Assembly (NCBI GenBank): GCA_024529925.1
Contig: JAFEUB010000907.1
Coordinates: forward strand, 112,001 to 176,000
Origin: Ophthalmolycus amberensis
Taxonomy: Eukaryota; Chordata; Actinopteri; Perciformes; Zoarcidae
Direction of reading: 5' to 3'
DNA length: 64,000 nt
A model generated the notes under the pieces. The model did not search any database. It saw only the letters and a program-made list of their open reading frames with translations, and was not told the origin of the DNA. Of the stretch, positions 14,300 to 27,152 are shown one piece after another (position 1 is the stretch's first letter; every line of letters starts with the position of its first letter). Position numbers and translations under genes: made by a program.

Positions 14300-16574
14300 C
14301 TACTGTGGTTTTAGGAGACAGTCCCAGCATAGCCGAGCCCAACCGGTATCCATGCAGGATGGACATACTAACACTATTTACAACAAACACTTCCAATACT
14401 GTAGTTTTACATCTGGTTAAGGCTGTACTGCATAGAGCTGCAGTCACTATAGTTTTCATGAAATGATAGTCACTTTCTGCACAACTTATTACAAATTATT
14501 ACTGGTATTATTCACAACTCTTGTTATATGAATTAATTTCATTCAGTAAATAAGACCACTTGTTTCTCTTTGTCGAAGGGTGGACCCAGAACAGAAATTC
14601 CTTTTTCAGGTCATTGCCAGATGTGGCCTGATGCATAGCAAACAATGTAGGAGAACGGGGTTTCCATGACAACCTCCTCTGTTCCTCCTTTGCCAAGTAC
14701 ATAACCAGTCATCTGGTTCAAATAACAGGTTACATACTGGGCAGAGCAAACGATCTTCAATTATATCTGGGACATTCAGTACAATCAATACCTCTGGATA
14801 GAAACACATCTGATACAGTGGACCTTTCTGTTTCCATCACTGCTGCAAAGCAGAATGTAGGCCAGTACATGGCGTGTATTCAACACAGTAATATCACATT
14901 ATATTGATCTGTCCTGCCCTTCTAGCTCTGTTATGATGATGTGGGTCAAAAAGACTGGGCGGAAGCTGGTGACAGAGGATGCTGACTACGGAAGCTTTGA
15001 ATGGACACAGGCAGTGTCAGGGTTCTGATGACTAAGACACGTCATGTACACAATCATGAATATTTTGGGTCAATTTCGGGGGGGCACTCTTTGCCACTTG
15101 ATATTTCTCAGGTCAAAATGTAACTGGTGAGAGAAAGAAACATAAGGCACAAGTTGAACCGCTGCAGCTGAGAATCCCACCCTAACCCAAAGAAAACGGA
15201 ATCTCCTGAAACAAAACTTTAACAAAGTTGCTAAAGAAACACTGATCCATTGCTTATATTTTGAAATACTTATTTGAGAAAATACCAACCACTACCCAAA
15301 GCCACAGATACTGTAGATAGAGTTTAACAAAGGCTTGACATATTGACACAAAGATTCAAGATGGCTACATTCTAGAGTGCACACAGGGATGCTTTACATT
15401 GGTGCCAACATGGTGGAGAGTTTGTCAAACTCTGATTTAGATTCTTTTAAATAATACATCCTCACACTGAATACTGAGACTTTGGTTTCTAAATCTAAAT
15501 ACTGGATTTACTTTCAAAAAAATATTTCCAAGGATATGGATTGAAAATCATGTTCAATCAAATCAGGTAGAAAGACTGGGATTAGCTTTTCCAAAACACT
15601 GACTGTGAGCCCTCTTCAGCTGAACTGTCCAATCACAATTCAGACTTGGGCTTCGATTTGACGCTTTTGGCTGCGCAGCCTGCATATACAAATTGATTAA
15701 AATAATGCGTGCTCTCTGGAATGGATATCCACACCATTGAAGGCCAAAACATAAGGCTGGAACAAGCATGTAAGTGCTGCATTTGATTGATGCAAGTGTA
15801 TGGTTTTTCATAGTGCAATAAACCAATTTTAAGGTTTATCAAAAACACACCTGATATTTTTCCTGTATGCAATGCCCCCTGGATATAAACACATAAATGA
15901 GTGTATGAATGAATATATGTGGTTCTTTCTGTCTGAAAACAAACTTGTCTTGAGTCGCACCCATGTCTGCTTTTGGTTATAAAACAATACACAACTTTCA
16001 TTGTCTATGGTACAACAATTCTACTTGATATACTGTATGTCATGTATACATGTCTATGAGCTGGTTTCTCATTGTACAAGGCAGGCAACAGTGGACTTTG
16101 TTTCTATGTACAGTCTGGGACAGTCTCACCCACCATATTGCCTATATGTCACTGTTCAGGACAGGCCTGAGCAGGGAGGGAGAATTAAATGAGACACGGG
16201 GTAGGTTGAGGGAGCACAAGCAATGGGGAAATGAAAATTAGGATTTGGGAGTAGATGAGAGGATAAAGGGAGATGAAGTTGAGCGGCAGGGACCAGGGAG
16301 AGCTGAAGAATTGGGGAGAGTGACGGGCGTGAAGAGTGCCAGCAAGTATCAGTTACTCCTCAGAGAGAGAGTAAGAAAACAAGAAGGTACAGATAAGGGT
16401 GTGAGCAATACACAGGGGTAAGTAAATGGGTAAGGTGGCTTAATTACTGCTGTTTTATCCCACGTCTTTGACAAGCGTCCACAGAAAGGCAAAAATAAGC
16501 AGAGCTGCACAGTTTAATATTAACCATTCCCCCTCCCCTTTGCTGGTAAATATATGGCTAAAGCCACATTCAGA

Positions 16575-16705
16575 TACAGTATCATAAAGTACCATACACA
16601 TCACTGTATCAGATACATAAAGAATCACATAATATCCTACACTATCATAAGTACCACACACTTTTATAGCATCAGATTCAGTATCAAACAGTACCATATA
16701 GTGCC
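16575..16705. repeat. Degenerate short tandem repeat in the setbp1 3' UTR
   Basis: Three to four diverged units of roughly 30-38 bp repeat the theme 'cagtatca...aagtacca...cacac'. The unit can be followed by the recurring 'agtacca' and 'tatca' words at about 16,575, 16,607, 16,643 and 16,672. It lies 230-360 bases after the stop codon. Unit borders are approximate. Confidence 0.6.
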
Positions 16706-16932
16706 ATTGCAAATGAAGGTCCAATGAATGCTTGAAAGGCTCATGTCTGGTTGGGTTTAGCAAGCAGAGGGCTGGTACCGTCAGTGTTCCCTCCTCCTGT
16801 GACCCTCTGTAGTCCTCACAAATCAGACAGGAGAAAGTCAATGTGCACCAAGGAGTCCCAGAATGAAGGTCACTGCATCTGACTCCAACGAGTGCTCTCT
16901 GTTTGGTTACAGAGTTGCTCTCTCCTGCAGGT

Positions 16933-19900
16933 CTACTGACTGGAAGGAGCCCATAACTCGTCCCTGCTGTGGCCCCTGCCTCTGCGTTTCCCCCCTTTGG
17001 CCAGTGGAGGCACAGATCGCGCTTGATGCACCACAGTCTCAATTGTCGCTGAGATGGAATCGTGATTTGAGAACTCCAGTGGCTCGGGGTTCAAGCTTGA
17101 CCTGAGGCTCTGCCTACCTGGCAGGTCATCACACCTCTCCAGGACAGGCATCCCCTGAGTTCTCCCGTCCCCTCTCCTACCGGCCAGCATGTCCAAACCC
17201 CGACCATCAGCCCGATTATCCACACTCCTATTAGTCGGCTCGGACTCTTCTATGGGTTGTTTTCGGGGCCGCCCAGGCCGTCTTTTGACGACATTGTTTC
17301 CTGTTTTGGCTTGTCGCTGCAGGCGCTTGGCACGGAGGATCTTCTGCACATGCTCAAAGTTCAAAGAATGCATCCTCCTCACGTCCTTCTGGATCTGTTC
17401 CACCTCGCGCCGCTTATACCTCTGTTTACTGGGAACAGCTGGGAGAGGAGAGAGTAAGTATGAGTGAGGTGAGACACCACAAGGTAAATAAATAGACTAA
17501 AGTCTGTTAAGAAAAAAGGTGTTTTTATGCTAGCATGTCAGTAAAAATGGGCAGCCTTGGAAAGGCCAGGAAAGACATCAAGCCAATTTAGCTCATGGTG
17601 AGAATGTCTCTTTTTTGCTTCAAGAGCTTCCTGCTAATTTTGACATATTCATGTAAGCCTTTCAAAGCCCAGCTGAGCCAGGAGAGCAGATCCTATCCTG
17701 TAATTGTCTACTACAGAGCAGAGAGGAGAGGGGAGAGGAGGAGATCCAATTCTGCCAGCAGGAAACCCACAGAAATGTCTCCTTCAACCATTTAATATGT
17801 TGCCACACAATAACAACCCTGCGCATCTGGAGCACAGGCTGCCAAAAAGCCAAACACATATCGACACATTTAATGCACGTCCTCACACAGACACAAATAC
17901 AAACACACACATGCACGCACATGCCCATCATGCACAAATAATGAATTCAGCAGTTCAGAATGGCTGAGCAGAAGAAACTGGAGCCATATTGTTTCCTTCA
18001 CACTGGTGAACTGGGCAGTGTGCCCTTTACCCGCTGTTCTATCCTGTCTCCTTCCCCGTTTCCCCATCACTCTCGTTCTTTTTTCCACTTTACTCTTCAT
18101 AGGCTGCAACATGCTACTCTCTAATTTCCAATTAAACAAGTAACACTGCACCATTTCATTTCCTTCTCTATTTCAGAAACCGATTCCTGGTCTTGGTCCG
18201 TCGCTGTCATTCTTTTTGTTTCCCATCTCTGTCCCGTTTCGTAGCTCCCCCCTCCTCTCTGCCTGGGCACTGTTCCCGGGGCTCAGACTGAGCCACAGCC
18301 AAAATGGAGGAAAAGCACAATCAGCCACCAGTCCCTAAGCAGTGTGCATAAAACATCCCTGGTCTTTTTTTTTCTTGAGCTTTTACTGCTATTTCTCCAT
18401 TCCCTAACCATCTCCTCTCCTCTCTCTCTCCAGAATCCTGCTGATTCAATGTAGCAGGTTTCTGCAGTGCTCAGACACATAGTGACTGCGATAAACTAGA
18501 AAAGCCCTGAATTTATACAACAAACATGGCCAAGCAGGGTTGCAAGGTGTTTAAATGGTGATGCATAACACATTAAGAATATACCTATTTGTTTCAACAA
18601 ACATGACATCTTGGGTTAGAATATTTTACAACAAGCAGATACAGATTTGTGATTCTGTCACACAATGTTTTTTACATTTAAAGAAACCAAATCAGAATGT
18701 TGAAGGGAAAATGTAAAGTTTTAAGAGTGTATAGCTCCATGGCAAGGTGTTTGCTAATTAACTAAGTGAAAGGGAAAATACAGAGAGGCCTGACCGCCCT
18801 CCATTTAAAACTCAGCGGAACATCTCACTCTATTGTTGCTCAAGAATTCAGGGCAGACAGTGAAATTAGTCTTATGCAGAAAGCACTAAGTAGCAGTAGT
18901 TTATGAGCTGTGCACACGCTCAGCTCTCTCTCTCTCACACACACACACTACAAGTAGCAGAAATTTATGAGCTGCATACACGGAACATAAAACCAGTGAC
19001 CTTCAGCAGTGCGAGGGGCCGTATAGCACTGAGGACCTGTTTCTCTGTGGAATAGGAAGTCACTACTACACAGAGATAGATGCTCACAGAGCTGGCTCCA
19101 GACAGGATAAAGTCATCCTCGATGTATCTCATTGAGCGAGAGTGTTTCTCTGCATGAAAGTGCATGCATGTGTTTGAACAGGTCCTGTGACACAAAGACA
19201 ATTATTCTCACTAACTCAGCAGAAGATGACCTGCTTTCATGCAAATATGCATGTGAGAGATTGCTGTCAGCTGCAGTGAGACTTGCTGATTGCTGTAGAA
19301 GCACGCACACAAGCACAGACACACACATGCATACAAAATCAAATCACTACAAAGTAGTTTTAGTGAAGAATGGTTTACAGACTCACAGTTGCACGCTAAG
19401 ACAATAATATTAATTTTGCATTAGTATCAGCATGTGCATGGGCATCTATCTAACTCTGTGTATATGTGTGAATATGTGTGCATGTATGCATGTATGCACG
19501 CACGCCTGTGTTTTAATTGGGCTAAAGCTGTGAAGTGAGGCAGTAAGTCATGCTAGAGGAGGGCCAGTTAGAATGGGGAAAAGAGAGGGTAATGGGGGAA
19601 CGAGGGGGAGGGGAGCCAAGGGAAAAAGCAGAAAGAGAACGGGAAGAAGGAAGGAGAGATAGAAGGGGGAGGGGGAGGAAGAGGAACAAGGGGAAGTCTG
19701 AGTGTGGGGATTGTGGGAGAGAGGCAAAGGAGGAAAGCAGGAGCAAGAACTGCAGAAGCAGCAATAGGGGGAGAAGGGAAGGACATGGAGGGTAGAAGAG
19801 GAATAAGAACACACGGGATGGGAGGGGGGGGGGGGTAGTGTGTATATGAGTCATCCGTCCTGGATCCCCTGGGGTGGGGGGGTGTATTCTGACTGAGCCC

Positions 19901-22900
19901 CTGGCTTCTCCTCCCCACCACTGGACTAGGCCCCAGTCATTAAACCCCTGGCTGCCAGCCAGCTCTTTTAACACAGGCAAGGGCCTTTTACGGCGTGTCT
20001 GTAGAAAATAAATCACACTGTGTGAATAATATATCTCTGGCAAAGGCATTGGCAGGAGAGAAGGAAGGGGGGAGGGAGGGAGGGGAGGAAGGAGAGATTG
20101 GTGAATTATAGTCGTCTCCATCCATGCATTACGTTCTCTCTATCCCCAGCCAGATGTGCTCAAAGACAGCAGAATACAGAATGTACCAAAAATACACATT
20201 AGTCTGGAAGTGAGAATTCGGGGCTACCCTGCCTCTTTGTCTGCTTTAAGTCCTGATAGTGCTGAACATAGCGTATTTATAAATAGGAATCACCTTGACG
20301 AGTATGCTGCCATCTACATTTCAAATAGGGAAAACCCTGTTAACTCTGACTAAATATGTGATTAAGTCTCAACGCCAGCAAATAACAAGCCCTTTATCAC
20401 GAGGGAACAGAATAATAAGGTGGGCAGCAATTACTTTTGCAAACGTGCTCCTGATTTGGCCATATTCAAAGTTCTGCAGCGTTGGCAGGTTAACATTATA
20501 TCTACCTGGCTTGTATGCAAACAGTAAAGCGCGAGTGCAGCATCTTGTGCTTAACAGTATGCTCATCCAGTGTTCCCTCACTGCAGGGAGCACTGGATGT
20601 GCACGTAGCAACCCATGTCAAAGCTATTTCAACATGATGTTAAACTCCTAGGCTAACTGTGTGGTCACATAATGACTTCTCAGTGGTTATCTCCCGTGTA
20701 CGGTGGAAGTCAATAGTAGTTTTGTTTCACTAATATATTCCTACTTTTCTCCAACAGACAGTCATCTCACTGTTTTATGATCTGCACTCCTTTGCCTTGC
20801 AATCAGATCTGTAATGAGGTCCATTGCTGTGTTAAACTACTGTTAGTGTCAGCCAAACATGCTGATGCTTTGAATTGAGAGGTAGCTACAGGAAGTATAG
20901 TCATAAGTGAACTGGTTAGATACGGACAAGCAAGTATCAGGTGGTTATTGCAGTTTGGGCTAACCTCAAACCTCCAACACGTCATCAAAGTAAGTAAGTT
21001 TTGCTTCATAATCATGGCGAAGGGGCAATGCACTCCTTTGTAAATACACAGTGTAGTTAAAAATGAACAGGTAAATCTAATGTAAGTGGTTCTTACCACT
21101 GTGGGAGGGACCAGAGCAGTTGCTCATCCATCCAGGCTCCTGCCTGGCAGTTTGGAATGACAGTAAGCCCTGATCTCCAAACACAGCGAGCCTCGTCTTC
21201 CGGCTCCGCCCTCCACACTCGTCCTCCCGTGAACCCAAGAAAAGGTCAGAAGCTGACTCTGACCGCTGGGTTTGGCTACTGTAGCTGCTCATGAAGCTGT
21301 TTATTGGCTGTCGAGTCTGACGGGAGTGGAACTGGCTGTCAGCGAGAGAGTGTGTGGACAGCTGCTCCGACTCAAACATCCCTAAGCTGGATCCCAGGCT
21401 TGAGCTTCTACCGCTGCCCCTCTGCTTCTCCAGATGCTTTGAAGGGCCCTGACTGACCAAGTCCCTCCTGTCACTCAGCATGCTAAGGCGTGCACTGGTC
21501 TTTGCTCCGCTGAAGAGCCCACCCAACTCCTGCCGATCTCGCAGTGAAAGAAGGGGTTCGTCCTTGTGCTTATGTTTGTGCTTGTGCTTCCTCTTATGGA
21601 GGCGAACCCCAGCAATACCACCTGCACTGCCACTGCCCAGGGATCCCAGGCCCTCTCCTCTTACAGAGGGCCCCTGGAGGGGGCCACTGGCGCTGCGAAG
21701 CTTGGCCCCTGGTTGGAGTTGTGAGTGTCCACTGGAGTGGAAAGCCTTAGGAGGGGGGACAGCAGGCCTCATGAAGGGAGAAGGGGGTGCAGGTCCTAGC
21801 GAGTGGTGGGGCAGGTAAAATGGGGGAGCAGGGGGAAAGTAGCCCAGACTCAGAGGAGGTGCGTAAGGCATCGCATACGGTGCTGCATAGTAATTTCCCC
21901 CTGCCAGCGGATAACCATATCCTTGAACGAAAGGCAGCTTCGATGTGATTTGCTCGCTGGCTTTGGCTGGACGGCCGCGTCTCCTCTTAGCCTTCAGATC
22001 GGCACTCCTGCGGAGGTACGAGCTGGAGTCACAGGAGTAGGAGTCATAGGTAACAGGATAGTAATGATGGAAGTTGAGGCGGAAAATGGAGGGATATGGC
22101 TGCTGGGGGAAGCAGGTGTATCGTCGGTGAGACACTCGGAGCTGCTGGAGCTTTACCACAACCTACAGGGAGGTAGAAAAAAGGAAATATTTAGAAAAAT
22201 ACATCATATACATGCACATTACAGTGCTTGGTCAAAGATTACACACAGAATTTATTATCGTGTTTCTTACCTCCTCCAGTTCAGAGAGAAAGTGAAGATG
22301 ATCCCGACTCTGTAGGCACTTCCTCTTCCGTCGATGATGTTTTTGCTTCTTTTCCTGTTGTGACAGGAAGTTGTCACCAGCAGTTACTTGCCGTTCACAG
22401 CGTGCTCTGTTCCCTCTGTTGGAGGCTTCCAGGGCTGCTGCCTCCGCAGCCTCAAACCCACACAGATCAAATGAGTACCTGTATGAACGCAACATGAAAT
22501 ATTAAATCACATTAAAACCACCACATTTGTGATCTGAAATACAAATCAACAAAAGAGTATAAATGAAAGTTCAAGATTGTAAAAGTACCTGCGTCGAGAG
22601 GCGGAGCCCTTCTCAGTTTGATCTGAGGTGCTGTTGTTGTCTGTCCCAATCCCACTGTCACTTGGAATAGTCTCCTCACTGTGGGACTCGCTGATGGGGG
22701 ACAGGGTCACCTCCTTCACTGATGCCCCCTCTGACAGGTGGGAAGGTGAATTAGCCAGAAGGCGTGGAGGAGACAGTTTCCATCCGCCAGAGAGGAAGCT
22801 CCTGCCTGGTGGTTTGGAGGGCAGGGCTGAGATGGGCTGTAAACTGGGCATAGTGGCATCAGAGTGGCCGGTTCTTAAGGATGGAGCACTGGAGCTGGGA

Positions 22901-25900
22901 GACAAGGTGGCCGAAGGCACTACAGGGCTCTCATAGAGACTGGATATGGAGACAGACAGGGGGGGCTTGTCCCTAGTGGTTTTGGGAGGATTGGAGCCTT
23001 GGGTTTCTGCTCTGGGTTTCCGCCCTCGCTTCTTACCAATGTAGATGGTTCCTCTCTTGCTGACATTTATCTGTTTTCCCAGCCGAGCCTCAATAGTGGA
23101 CGCCATGGCACTCATAGCTGAGGTAACAGGGGCAGAAGATGATTTCAGAGCCAGAGTGCCGTTCTGACTGGAACCTGAAAGGATCTCATTCAGGATGCTT
23201 TGCATTTTCCCAAGCTTCATCTTATTGACTGGTCTGGAAGGCCCCCTACCACGCTTTAGTTTCAGACTATTAGAATTGGCGCTGGTGGTCGTGGAGGCCA
23301 TTTGCACTAATGTGTTTAGTGTGTGTGTCTTCCTCCTACGGTTTAGCCCTGCAAAGGTTTCCTGTGCCAGTGGGCTTGGAGGTGAGGTGGAGGTGCCCTC
23401 GTGGATGGTCTCCACTGTTAGGAGTGGCTGTTTCTTGGGTCGTCCTCGTTTCCTCTTAATAGGTGCATGGACGGTCAGGCTGTCAGTGTTGGTGTAGAGG
23501 GGGCTAGAGGGGGTGATGGGGAAGGCTGAGGGTGGGTCAGCTAAGGTCGAGGGGCTTCCCCGGTTGTCTCTCTGGGGTGATGTGAGGCTGGCATGGCTTT
23601 TAGCTTTCAGGTAGGACCATCTGTCCTTGGCCTTGGTTGTTCTGGAACTGGCTGTGGAGCTGGTGCTGTGGCTGGGGCTAGGACTCAAGGCCGCCCTGGG
23701 TTTGGGGCTGAGACTGGCGCTAATGTTAGCTCTCGGGCTCGGACTGATGCTGCCCCTGGGGCTGGGGTTTGGGCTAGGGAGTCTAGGGTTCGTGTTGAGA
23801 TTGGCTTTGTTGATGTGATTATAAGCCATCTCTCTGTGTTTAAGGGTGTCTGTGCTGATCTTAGGACGACCCACAGGGTTCTTTTTCACTCTATTTGCAC
23901 TCAAAGCTGACTCTGGGCCAGACCCGCAGATAACTATCTCTCCTCTTTCTGCCCTGTCTACCCTCTCTCCTTTTTCTCTTTTATCGCCTTTATCTGTTCT
24001 CTCTGCTTTTTCTATCCGCTCTCTACTGACATCGGCGAGACTTGTGAGTCGAGAGTCGTTTTTGTGAGTCTCCATCTTATGTGCTACTTTGGATTCTGGG
24101 GCCCCAGGCTGGTGCTTCTCTGTAGTGTCAGAGTCCTGTCGTTGCTGTAATCGCTCCTCTGCAGAAAATGACTCGTCAAAAGAAGGCCTCCTCCGCCTCT
24201 TTCTTCCTTTCCCTTCCTCTGTCAGCAAGGGCATCCCTCTGTCTTCTTCATCTCCTCTCCTCCCAACGATCGCTCGCTCTCTTTCCTCTTTTTTCCTTTC
24301 CTCTCTATCTTCATGGACCCGCTCGGCTGTCTCCTCTTGCCTGTACTTCTGCCTCTCCTCTGAATTATTCGGGCTCTCCGATCCTTTCTCTGGCTGTCTT
24401 CCCCAAGGTGCATCAGCACTGTGGGGATTACAGAGCGTCCTCTGGGAGTCCTTCCTGCCGTACTTCCTCTTGATGTTTCCAAAGAGCTGCTCACTGACCT
24501 CTTGCAACCCCCTCCCCCTGGAGAGATATATACAGAGAAAGAATGGTGACAAGTGGAATGGAGGGAGAGATAATACATGTTTTCTAATTCACAAACACTA
24601 TGTACCACATTTTTTGTGTGTGACCTGACATGGACAGTATTTATTGTGTTATACAATAAGATATCCTGCAATTCAATTATTACCTAACTTGAATCACAAT
24701 TGTGTCTGTTTCACCAAATGAAATTAAGTTTTCACTTCCCCCTTTAAATTTTCACTGTAATAGCAAATGAGACAAATAAAAAAAGACTCACTGTCCTGAA
24801 AGTATATAATATTGCTCCACAAAATATGACAATACAGCATTGTATCGACTCTCTCCCATCCCCAGTGCAGTGTACAGTATTTATGTTTGGATCATGATAA
24901 CATCCACCTCACAGGAGAACGATTCATACCTGCTGAGAGAGGTCAGGTTGAGAATACTGGCATCTGTAACCACTGGCAACTGCAGGTCTGGAGTCAGGGA
25001 TCTCTGAGGAGAGGGGCTTCGTGTAGCTGTTCGTGAGAAAGGTTGGGTTGGATCAAGCGAAGAGCTCCTATTGGCTCTTGCCAGTTCTCTGGTTGGCTCA
25101 GTATCTGCAGGATTGGCCGGGGATGCAGAAGGTGCTGAAGACGCGATCCACTCTGGATTGATTTGGTGTTGATGTGCATGAGCGTGTAGGAATTGCTGTG
25201 TGAGGGTGTGATGTGTTTGCTGTGTGTGTGCAGGAGGGAGGGAGCTGCGAAGCTGGTGTTTGGGCAGAGTGTGATCTCCCAGTAGTTGCAGCAGGCCTCC
25301 CTCTTTCTGCTCAGGCATTCTGAACTGGCGCTCGTATGTCTGGGGATGAGAGAAAAGAGAAACAAAGACTGGTTACTACATACAAACTGCAATCACAAGA
25401 CAGCTTTTTATAGCTGCAGGGACAGACAAATGACATCACAATGATGGGGTCATAAAACTATTAACACTCTATTTCATGTCTTCATAACATCAGCCTATCC
25501 CCACATAGACAATACACACAGTGTGTCGCACAGAATCCAGTTCTGCATCCAGTTTCTTTTTGTCAGCACCTTCCAAATCAGTGATTTGTTGTGGTCAGAT
25601 ATGACACTCGCGGCAAGACTGAAGCTTTTAATACATCTTGTGTGCATGAGCAAACAGTGTGCAACCAAACAAAAGGCTTGTTTACAGAGCAATTCAATTC
25701 CTGTGTCAAGGATGTAGCATGCTGTGAGAGCTGGGGGGGATGGAATTGCGGGTGTTTGACTGCACACGGTATTAAACACAGTAGGCTAGCTCAGCCGTGT
25801 CCCTGACTGCCCTAGACCCACAATGATATAACATCATAACATAACTCTCCTGCACTGTTCACAACTGTAACTTACAATCATCAGCATATTGACCAACCCC

Positions 25901-26920
25901 TAAACTGCTTATACAATGTATGTCCTGAAACTATTGAACAATTTATATACATTTTTCCAGTGATGGGCCTCAAATCTGAAGTCAACCTTCGCTCAGTAAC
26001 CGGTTTACATTTGTCCATGTAAAATTGAAGATATAAAAGCTTAATATACTGTATTAGACAATATAACCCAGCTTAATGTATCACTGCTGCATAATAAGCG
26101 CACTGCTGGAAGATGAGAAATAGAGCAGCGGATGGCCTTTGTGGTTTAGCCTGTTATTAACAGACTCAGTATGACGCAACAAGACACTGTTCTGCTGCGC
26201 TGCAGGGAGATGTAACCTAACCACAGGCCTACCTCTCAGCATACACACACAGGCGTGCATGCGCACACACACAGACACTCACACATGCATACAGTAGATG
26301 TACACGTTTCAAAGGCTTTATGAAATCCTGGCCTCACACATAGTTGCATAAAATGCTAATGTACCACAGTCAGGCATCCAATTTTAGTCTCGATGGATCG
26401 GCACCGTGCCAGATGATTAGCTCTCTCTCTTTGCAGATTTACACACACTTATACACACACACAGTAATGGAACATAAAATGTACGCAGTTCACATCACAG
26501 TGCACATATTTGCAAGAACAAGCAATTAATCTCTTCTATCTTTGATCCTGCCAATGTCCTGTTCTGCCTTCATTTCATTAGCCACTTTCGAGTCCTTTCT
26601 CTATCACTATCCATTCCTCTCTCCCTCGTTCTGCAGCCCCATCAGTATTAAGGCAGTTAGACTAATGTTGTACTTCCACACTGGCTGCAGCAGCTGTTTG
26701 TCAGCCAGATGCAAGCTGCACAAACTCACAAGCGCAAAATAACACACGTGAATGCCCAGCACATGGATGAAAACACACACTGCACACAGACAAGCAAACA
26801 CTGAGCGGCGTAAATGATTAACCATGGCAGAAAATACATGTGCTCTCATTTATCTCCTGAACACTGACTGCTGTGGTACCCTTTCAGTTCTGAGATGTAT
26901 GTTTGAGTGTATACGTGTGA

Positions 26921-26952
<32 letters not shown>

Positions 26953-27117
26953 ACAGTGACACTGGAGAGGAGACGCTATGAGTCCACTGAAAGATAAGAT
27001 GACCGACACCTGATACACACATGCTTTCTCATTTAACCTGTCCTAGAATACCTGCTGTTTCAGGTTCAAGGAGGCCACAGAAAAAGAGACGGACAGGGAG
27101 ATTGAGGTGGTTAGAGT

Positions 27118-27152
<35 letters not shown>

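Larger units (their letters stand above)
12553..16932 (-). other. setbp1: Probable setbp1 3' UTR
   Basis: This block lies directly downstream of the setbp1 TAG stop. It is mostly repeat-poor, with AT-rich segments at 12,780-13,140. It contains a (AG)27 tract at 14,243-14,297, a run of 15 G at 13,369-13,383 and a degenerate tandem repeat at 16,575-16,705. No splice-supported coding segment is visible. The extent is inferred from the candidate poly(A) signals, not from transcript data. Confidence 0.5.

Noticed and set aside
16455..17042. 195-codon minus-strand frame overlapping the setbp1 stop
   Set aside because: It overlaps the true setbp1 exon in another frame for 110 bases, the rest lies in the 3' UTR over a tandem repeat, and its protein resembles nothing.
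19522..20121. 199-codon minus-strand frame rich in P, S and L
   Set aside because: It is the translation of a polypurine/polypyrimidine tract inside a setbp1 intron, with low complexity and no splice context.
21803..22315. 170-codon plus-strand frame
   Set aside because: It runs antisense to two real setbp1 exons and the intron between them; the codon pattern is the shadow of the setbp1 frame.
24089..24628. 179-codon plus-strand frame
   Set aside because: It is antisense to the charged region of the setbp1 central exon. The E/R/K codons read backwards give S/L/F-rich nonsense.
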